From NCBI GenBank assembly GCA_964624765.1, contig CAZUZO010000122.1, positions 1 to 10,787 of the forward strand: a stretch of DNA of 10,787 bases. The letters run 5' to 3'. Origin of the DNA: JAGTVB01 sp964624765 (GTDB taxonomy: Bacteria > Pseudomonadota > Gammaproteobacteria > HK1). A program made the position numbers and the translations under genes. The notes under the pieces were generated by a model that was given only the letters and a program-made list of their open reading frames with translations, had not been told where the DNA came from and did no database searches. This document shows, one piece after another, positions 6,746-10,787 of this stretch; position 1 is the stretch's first letter, and each line of letters starts with the position of its first letter.

Positions 6746-6876
6746 GTCGTCGTGGTTGCCCAGCGGGTCATTGGGGAATGCTCGGTTGGCAGACCAGATG
6801 GTGGACATTGCGGGGTGGCTTAGCTCGTTCACGTCCGGCCATGACCATGGCGATCGTGGCGCATCAGCGGCACAAA
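6746..6876. other. Gene-free stretch between the c4 promoter region and the hairpin array
   Basis: I see no tRNA, no family-like open frame and no repeat copy here. A 26-codon minus-strand frame around 6851-6774 has no ribosome site and no recognisable product. If a minus-strand transcript reads through the terminator at 6877-6926, this would be the leader of cytochrome c4. Confidence 0.4.
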
Positions 6877-6926
6877 CAAAAAGAGCCCCGGCTTCTCAAT
6901 CGGGGGGAAGGGTGAAAGCCGGGGCT
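6877..6926 (-). terminator. Rho-independent terminator-like hairpin facing the minus strand
   Basis: Perfect 11-bp stem: AGCCCCGGCTT (6884-6894) with AAGCCGGGGCT (6916-6926), followed on the minus strand by C then five T (6882-6878). The loop is long (21 bases), so it is not a textbook terminator. No called gene on the minus strand ends here, which is why it may close a non-coding transcript. Confidence 0.6.
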
Positions 6927-7125
6927 AGTGACTACCCGGCTGGGGAAGCCGGGAGGGTTCCCGCTCAGGGAGGAGGAGCGGGGAGCGCTGCGCAAAAGCG
7001 CTCACAAACTGAGACCACTGTTGCGGATAAATGTTCCCCGGTCGATAGCATTTCGCGGGCGCGCAAGCACCCCTTGGCCCGGGTAGTCGCTCAGCCGTAC
7101 CGTGTCCGGTGACGGGTTTCTCGCT
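6877..7125 (-). ncRNA. Candidate structured RNA: hairpin array with long-range pairing
   Basis: Four perfect hairpins lie almost back to back: 6884-6894/6916-6926 (11 bp), 6935-6941/6947-6953 (7 bp), 6960-6966/6976-6982 (7 bp) and 6983-6989/6997-7003 (7 bp). In addition GACTACCCGG (6930-6939) is the exact complement of CCGGGTAGTC (7079-7088). That long-range helix overlaps and excludes the second hairpin. The first hairpin has a T run on the minus strand, which gives the orientation. A weak promoter could come from the adjacent A-element end (TTGCGA at 7165-7160, TTTAAA at 7141-7136, spacing 18), giving a transcript of about 250 bases. It does not match 6S RNA, tmRNA, RNase P RNA, SRP RNA or the riboswitch consensus sequences I remember. 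Transcription is not shown by sequence. Confidence 0.45.
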
Positions 7126-7346
7126 TAGAAGCTGTTTTAAAATGTCGCGAGCGCCGGAGTCGCAAGGCGCGCAACGGCGACAAAATCTTCCGGAACGATT
7201 TTGAACAGCGTTAAGCTGGCCCCGAAGGGGCGAGCCCGTGGGATGGGGCGAGTAACCACCGGAGTGTACAAGGGAGTACATGAGGATGGCGAGTCGCTGG
7301 GCAACGCGCTCAGGCAAGCGCAGCAGTCTTTAAAACAGCTTCTTAG
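7124..7346 (+). repeat. Element A2: complete MITE-like element with inverted ends and CTTAG flanks
   Basis: The ends are AAGCTGTTTTAAA (7129-7141) and TTTAAAACAGCTT (7329-7341), perfect 13-bp inverted repeats. CTTAG occurs on both sides (7124-7128 and 7342-7346), as a 5-bp target duplication would. The interior of about 190 bases has no transposase and includes a small hairpin, GGCCCCGAAGGGGC, near 7218-7231. Other copies are A1 (1-128, inverted), A3 (5045-5147, decayed, inverted) and A4 (2626-2649, one end). The right end lies 2 bases from the nuclease stop codon. Short frames spanning it are accidental. Confidence 0.88.
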
Positions 7347-7348
7347 GG

Positions 7349-8299
7349 TCACGGTTGGTTTTGGGCGTGGCGAGCAGACAGGTCAAATAGCGCTCTGATG
7401 GGCCGATAGAGGTCCGCTCCAGGCAGCGAACCGATCGGCATGACCTCCGGAGAGAAATCGAAAACACGTAACGCCGCGGGGTGGTGGATCGTCATACCCA
7501 AGCCGTAGCGCTTCGGCATCAGCCAGCCGCGGGCCAGCACGCGTTGTCCCTTGAGTTCTTTGGGGGCGTATTGTGTGAAATACCGGAGGCGGCTACGGGG
7601 GATCTGCAATGCGACGCGCTCGGTGAGGTACAACCGAATCGTGTAGCGACCTTCCGTGACGCGCCGTACCCGTCCCGTGACCAAACGAAAGCCTTTCGTG
7701 CGATCGGTGGTCAATTGCTCGGCCGCCACCGGTTGGTACTCAGGCAGCGACCACAGGCCGCGGCCCGTTGCCTGTGCTCTAGCTTCCGCCCATCGATAAC
7801 AGTCGAGGTGCCATAGATTGGGCGGCACAGTGATGACGGTGGCGAGGCCGCTCAAGAGCATCTGTTCTTGGACGTTGGTCCCGTCCTGCAAGAACAGATG
7901 CGCCAGGGTGCGGCCATAGCGATCGCGGCGTACCTCGTCGTAGCGCAGCTGAACCGTGCCGGAGGGTGGGGTGAGCTGGGCAAGCCTTGTCCGCGCGTGT
8001 TTGGCCAGCGGTTCATCAGGCTCATCTTGGCGCCCGAGCTCGGGGCTGTTGATGCCGATCAGGCGCACCGTGCGCCCGTTGCCGAGCCGAATCGTATCGC
8101 CATCGTAGAGGTACTCCACAATACCCCTTTCATGGGCACGGTCGAGCTCGCAGGAAACGTCTGTCGCAGGCAGGGGTTGCGATAGGGTTGCCCAGAGAAG
8201 TCCCGCTGCCAGCAGAGCGACCCATGGCCTCTGGCGCTCGCTTTCACTCTTGGCTAAGGTCTTGTTTTGAACTCTCAGCCTGACCACCTCGCCGGTCAT
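7349..8299 (-). CDS. Membrane-anchored thermonuclease (SNase-like) with a C-terminal OB-like extension
   Basis: A 316-residue protein. Residues 1-25 are charged, and 26-44 (PWVALLAAGLLWATLSQPL) form a signal anchor, so the nuclease domain should lie outside the inner membrane. The staphylococcal-nuclease-like domain spans about 58-187: DGDTIRLGNGRTVRLIGINS with Asp66/Asp68 and Arg79, Glu87 (SPE), and RDRYGRTLAHLF with Arg130. These match the calcium-binding and catalytic Asp, Arg, Glu and Arg of the family. Residues about 200-290 form a second beta-rich unit (GRVRRVTEGRYTIRLYL, LKGQRVLARGWL, HHPAALRVF) that looks OB-like, which is inferred. The ATG overlaps the rpmE stop as ATGA, supporting this start and translational coupling. 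An rpmE–nuclease pairing is also known from Pseudomonas. Substrate and role are unknown. Confidence 0.9.
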   Translation of the reverse strand: MTGEVVRLRVQNKTLAKSESERQRPWVALLAAGLLWATLSQPLPATDVSCELDRAHERGIVEYLYDGDTIRLGNGRTVRLIGINSPELGRQDEPDEPLAKHARTRLAQLTPPSGTVQLRYDEVRRDRYGRTLAHLFLQDGTNVQEQMLLSGLATVITVPPNLWHLDCYRWAEARAQATGRGLWSLPEYQPVAAEQLTTDRTKGFRLVTGRVRRVTEGRYTIRLYLTERVALQIPRSRLRYFTQYAPKELKGQRVLARGWLMPKRYGLGMTIHHPAALRVFDFSPEVMPIGSLPGADLYRPIRALFDLSARHAQNQP

Positions 8300-8499
8300 T
8301 TGAGATTGTATTTGCGGCGGAACTTATCGACCCGCCCGGCAGTGTCCAAGATCTTCTGTTTTCCAGTATAGAACGGGTGGCACGCTGAGCAGACATCGAG
8401 ATGCAAAGGACGTCCGAGCGTGGAGCGGGTGGTGAAGGAATTGCCGCAGCTGCAGGTGACGGTGATCTCCTCATACTGGGGGTGAATGTCAGCTTTCAT
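8296..8499 (-). CDS. rpmE: 50S ribosomal protein L31, zinc-binding type
   Basis: 67 residues beginning MKADIHPQYEEITVTCSCGN. It carries all four zinc-ligand cysteines, C16, C18, C37 and C40 (CSCG and CSACHP), so it is the zinc-containing form rather than the Cys-less paralogue made under zinc starvation. The C-terminal block GRVDKFRRKYNLK is typical. An upstream in-frame ATG at 8517 would add six residues. The ATG at 8499 has GAGG nine bases upstream and gives the family's usual N terminus. The stop overlaps the start of the thermonuclease gene. Confidence 0.97.
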   Translation of the reverse strand: MKADIHPQYEEITVTCSCGNSFTTRSTLGRPLHLDVCSACHPFYTGKQKILDTAGRVDKFRRKYNLK

Positions 8500-8517
8500 A
8501 TTCCATTGCCTCGACAT

Positions 8518-8713
8518 GCTATGACTTAAATCTATCTATGACCGATCTAGCTATAACCTAACAGCGACACAGCAGCCGTACTGCGTTCGCAACCGCTCAT
8601 TAAAGCGTATCGAGGACCTGCGCGCCAGTTTGCGGTCTTTGGCTGCGGGTTCTCCATCGCTGCTATCACCCTTGGCAGGGCGGCAGAGGACCGAGGGCTT
8701 GTGCAAAGACTGG
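8518..8713. other. Intergenic region between ubiD and rpmE
   Basis: It should hold the rpmE promoter, since rpmE is the first gene of its pair. On the minus strand there is an AT-rich patch (about 8568-8522) with -10-like TATAG and TAGATT strings but no convincing -35. GAGGGCTTGTGCAAAGACT near 8692-8710 vaguely resembles a B-element end, too poorly to call. No Rho-independent terminator is evident for ubiD. Confidence 0.35.
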
Positions 8714-10183
8714 CTACACGGGGATATCGAGCGCCGCCCACAGCGCATCGATGCGGGTTTTGACCTCTTCGCTCATGCGCACCGCGCGCCCCCACAGGCG
8801 CTGCGTTTCGCCGGGCCACTTGCTGGTGGCATCCAGCCCCATCTTTGACCCGAGGCCAGCGACCGGTGAGGCGAAATCCAAGTAATCGATAGGTGTGTTT
8901 TCGATGATCACCGTATCCCGGACCGGGTCCATGCGCGTCGTGATGGCCCAGATGAGGTCGGTCCAGTTGCGCACATCGATATCGTCGTCGGTCACGATGA
9001 CCCACTTGGTATACATGAATTGGCGCAGGAACGACCAGATCCCCAGCATGATGCGTTTGGCATGCCCTGGGTATTGCTTGCGAATGCTCACCGCTGCCAG
9101 CCGGTAAGAGCAACCCTCTGGTGGAAGGTAGAAGTCGACGATCTCGGGGAACTGCTTCTGCAGCAACGGCACAAAGACTTCATTCAAAGCGACGCCTAGC
9201 ATGGCGGGTTCATCCGGTGGGCGCCCGGTGTAGGTACTGTGATACAGGGGTTGGGCGCGGTGGGTGAGGCACTCGATGGTGAACACCGGGAACGTTTCCA
9301 CCTCATTGTAGTATCCGGTGTGATCGCCAAACGGGCCCTCAGCGGCCACGTCACCGGGATGGATATGGCCTTCCAGCACGAACTCCGCACTGGCCGGCAC
9401 TTGCAGCTCATTGGTCAGACAGGTGCTGAGCTCCGTCCGAGCGCCACGCAGCAGGCCGGCGAAAGCATACTCGGAGAGGGTGTCCGGCACCGGCGTTACC
9501 GCAGCCAGCAAGGTGGCAGGGTCGGCACCCAGAGCCACCGCCACTGGAAAAGGCTTCTCGGGATGCATGGCCTTCCAATCTGCGTAATCCAGCGCCCCGC
9601 CTCGATGTGCCAGCCAGCGCATGATGACACGATTGCGTCCGATCACTTGTTGACGATAGATGCCGATGTTGAGCCGCTGCTTGCGCGGTCCTTTGGTGAC
9701 CACCAGTGCCCAGGTGATCAGGGGGCCGGCATCCTCGGGCCAGCAGGTCTGCACCGGAAGCCTGGCCAGATCGACCCGATCCGCCTCGGTCACGAACGCT
9801 TGACAGGGTGGGCGCTTCACGGTCTTGGGCGCCATGTCCAACACCTTCTTGAAAATGGGCAGGCTCTTCCACGCCTCCCGCAGGCCACGGGGGGGATCCG
9901 GCTCCTTCAGAAATGCCAGCAGTCGTCCCACTTCGCGCAGTGCCTCGACACTGTCCTCGCCCATTCCCATGGCCACCCGCTCGGGGGTCCCGAATAAGTT
10001 CCCGAGCACGGGTACGTCGTGGCCCTTAGGGTTTTCGAACAGCAAGGCCGGACCGCCGCCTCGAAGGGTGCGGTCACAGATCTCGGTCATCTCGAGGTGC
10101 GGATCCACTTCGAGCGCGATACGCTTCAGCAGTCCGCGCTGCTCGAGCTGGTGGAGGAAATCTCGCAGGTCGTGATACTTCAT
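8714..10183 (-). CDS. ubiD: 4-hydroxy-3-polyprenylbenzoate decarboxylase UbiD
   Basis: This prenylated-FMN-dependent enzyme removes the carboxyl group of polyprenyl-4-hydroxybenzoate in ubiquinone synthesis and needs UbiX for its cofactor. The 489-residue product is nearly collinear with E. coli UbiD. Start: ATG at 10183, with AAGGA six bases upstream, giving MKYHDLRDFL. An upstream in-frame extension to 10273 is unlike the family. Numbered from this start, the positions I recall as cofactor, metal and acid residues in E. coli UbiD coincide: Asn172, Ile175-Tyr176-Arg177 in NIGIYRQQ, Arg189-Trp190-Leu191, Arg194-Gly195 in HRGGALDY, Glu238 and Asp287 in EGPFGDHTGYY. All are present, so the enzyme should be active. 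It is transcribed divergently from fur. Confidence 0.97.
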   Translation of the reverse strand: MKYHDLRDFLHQLEQRGLLKRIALEVDPHLEMTEICDRTLRGGGPALLFENPKGHDVPVLGNLFGTPERVAMGMGEDSVEALREVGRLLAFLKEPDPPRGLREAWKSLPIFKKVLDMAPKTVKRPPCQAFVTEADRVDLARLPVQTCWPEDAGPLITWALVVTKGPRKQRLNIGIYRQQVIGRNRVIMRWLAHRGGALDYADWKAMHPEKPFPVAVALGADPATLLAAVTPVPDTLSEYAFAGLLRGARTELSTCLTNELQVPASAEFVLEGHIHPGDVAAEGPFGDHTGYYNEVETFPVFTIECLTHRAQPLYHSTYTGRPPDEPAMLGVALNEVFVPLLQKQFPEIVDFYLPPEGCSYRLAAVSIRKQYPGHAKRIMLGIWSFLRQFMYTKWVIVTDDDIDVRNWTDLIWAITTRMDPVRDTVIIENTPIDYLDFASPVAGLGSKMGLDATSKWPGETQRLWGRAVRMSEEVKTRIDALWAALDIPV

Positions 10184-10382
10184 GGTCGTCCTTGCGCACG
10201 GTAGGTACACCGAGTTGGATCGTCGGCATTTTACCGCCATCATGGGGGTTTGGCCCGGAGTGCGCCGTGTCACGGTTACCGTTGGGCCTTAGTTAGCGTT
10301 TGGTCGCCGATCGAGGTACCGTGTGGTATACGAGCCGGCAGGCTGAACGGTATGATCCATCTGGTCCAATAAGGGACGCGCT
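10184..10382. promoter_or_regulatory. Divergent ubiD–fur promoter region
   Basis: The region must contain start sites for both genes. For fur, TATGAT (10351-10356) is a good -10 about 27 bases before the start codon, though no clear -35 precedes it. AAGGGA (10371-10376) is a strong fur ribosome site at six bases. I see no 19-bp Fur box of the GATAATGATAATCATTATC type, so autoregulation is not supported by sequence. Confidence 0.45.
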
Positions 10383-10787
10383 ATGCAACGCGATGATCTA
10401 CGTAAAGCGGGCCTGAAGGCCACGTTACCCAGGATAAGAATCCTAGAGGTGCTCGAGCGCAGTGGGCAACGTCACATGAGCGCGGAAGACGTCTATCGCG
10501 CGTTGCTCGACGTCGGTGAGGATATCGGGCTGGCCACTGTTTATCGCGTTTTGACCCAGTTCGAGTCCGCGCGCATCGTGTTGCGCCATCACTTCGAAGG
10601 TACCCATTCGGTCTTCGAGCTCAATAAAGGGCACCATCACGACCATATCGTATGCGTGAAGTGCGGCCGAATAGAGGAATTTTTCGATGCCGTCATCGAG
10701 CAGCGCCAGAGGGAGGTCGCTGCCCAGGCGGGTTTCACCATCACCGACCACAGCCTTTATCTCTATGGTATCTGCCCGAATTGCCAA
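10383..10787 (+). CDS. fur: Ferric uptake regulator Fur, C terminus cut by the window
   Basis: The reading frame is open for 135 codons to the last base of the window, so only the extreme C terminus is missing (E. coli Fur has 148). Fur is a cytosolic iron-responsive repressor. Residues 1-80 are the winged-helix DNA-binding domain: AGLKATLPRIRILEVLE, then the recognition helix in GLATVYRVLTQFE. The metal-binding region includes His31, Glu79, HHHDH (84-88), Cys91 and Cys94 in CVKCG, and Cys131/Cys134 in CPNC. The second Cys pair is consistent with a structural zinc site of four cysteines. The ATG has AAGGGA six bases upstream. In many gammaproteobacteria the divergent neighbour of fur is bamE; here it is ubiD. 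Confidence 0.96.
   Translation, partial: MQRDDLRKAGLKATLPRIRILEVLERSGQRHMSAEDVYRALLDVGEDIGLATVYRVLTQFESARIVLRHHFEGTHSVFELNKGHHHDHIVCVKCGRIEEFFDAVIEQRQREVAAQAGFTITDHSLYLYGICPNCQ

Noticed and set aside
6756..6850. Possible tRNA-like segment (GGCTTAGCTCGTTCACG)
   Set aside because: Resembles a D-arm only superficially. No anticodon arm or T-arm can be folded in either direction.
6884..7003. Cobalamin-type riboswitch suggested by GGGGAAGCCGGG
   Set aside because: The B12 box and the other conserved core strings are absent, and no matching gene lies downstream.
6925..7317. Minus-strand frame through the hairpin array and element A2
   Set aside because: It spans an RNA-like region and a repeated non-coding element. 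The frame is not preserved between repeat copies because of insertions and deletions.
9239..9997. 252-codon plus-strand frame antisense to ubiD
   Set aside because: It lies wholly inside ubiD, whose product is nearly collinear with the E. coli enzyme. The antisense product has no recognisable domain.
10443..10787. Minus-strand open frame at the right edge
   Set aside because: It is the antisense of fur, which is unambiguous on the plus strand.

Overview
The window looks like chromosomal DNA of a gammaproteobacterium with moderately high GC. HemL, UbiD, L31, Fur, DsbA, cytochrome c4 and the RhdA-type sulfurtransferase all read like gammaproteobacterial proteins. The pairings cytochrome c4–dsbA and rpmE–thermonuclease are also familiar from pseudomonads and relatives. 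The genus cannot be named from sequence alone. The c4 cytochrome and periplasmic DsbA indicate a respiring Gram-negative cell.

Layout. Bases 1-273 are two small repeat elements butted end to end (A1, cut by the window edge, then B1). hemL (608-1900, +) follows and makes 5-aminolevulinate for haem. A second B element (B2, 1936-2078) sits just after hemL. Next are an OsmC-family gene on the minus strand (2125-2583), a solo A-element end, and two plus-strand genes for exported proteins: an IalB-family protein (2848-3372) and an unknown Cys-containing protein (3423-4028). A two-domain sulfurtransferase (4232-5044, +) converges on a minus-strand cytochrome c4–dsbA operon (6564 to 5148). A decayed A element fills the gap between the convergent stops.

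Upstream of cytochrome c4 lies a gene-free stretch (about 6589-7123). It contains four consecutive hairpins, one followed by a T run on the minus strand, plus a 10-bp long-range complement that competes with one hairpin. This is my best candidate for an undescribed structured RNA. Next to it is the one complete A element (7124-7346), which ends 2 bases before the stop codon of a membrane-anchored thermonuclease. That nuclease overlaps rpmE (zinc-binding L31) by ATGA. ubiD (10183 to 8714, ubiquinone synthesis) is divergent from fur (10383 to the window end, truncated).

How it fits together. Most genes are housekeeping: haem and quinone synthesis, cytochrome c maturation and disulfide chemistry, sulfur transfer, ribosome and iron control. 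Haem, quinone, c-type cytochrome and Fur all bear on respiration, but only c4–dsbA and rpmE–nuclease look like true operons. The less ordinary content is two families of short non-coding inverted-repeat elements with a shared CTYAG-like insertion context, the hairpin array, and the secreted-protein pair. I see no CRISPR array, tRNA, rRNA, phage gene or transposase gene.
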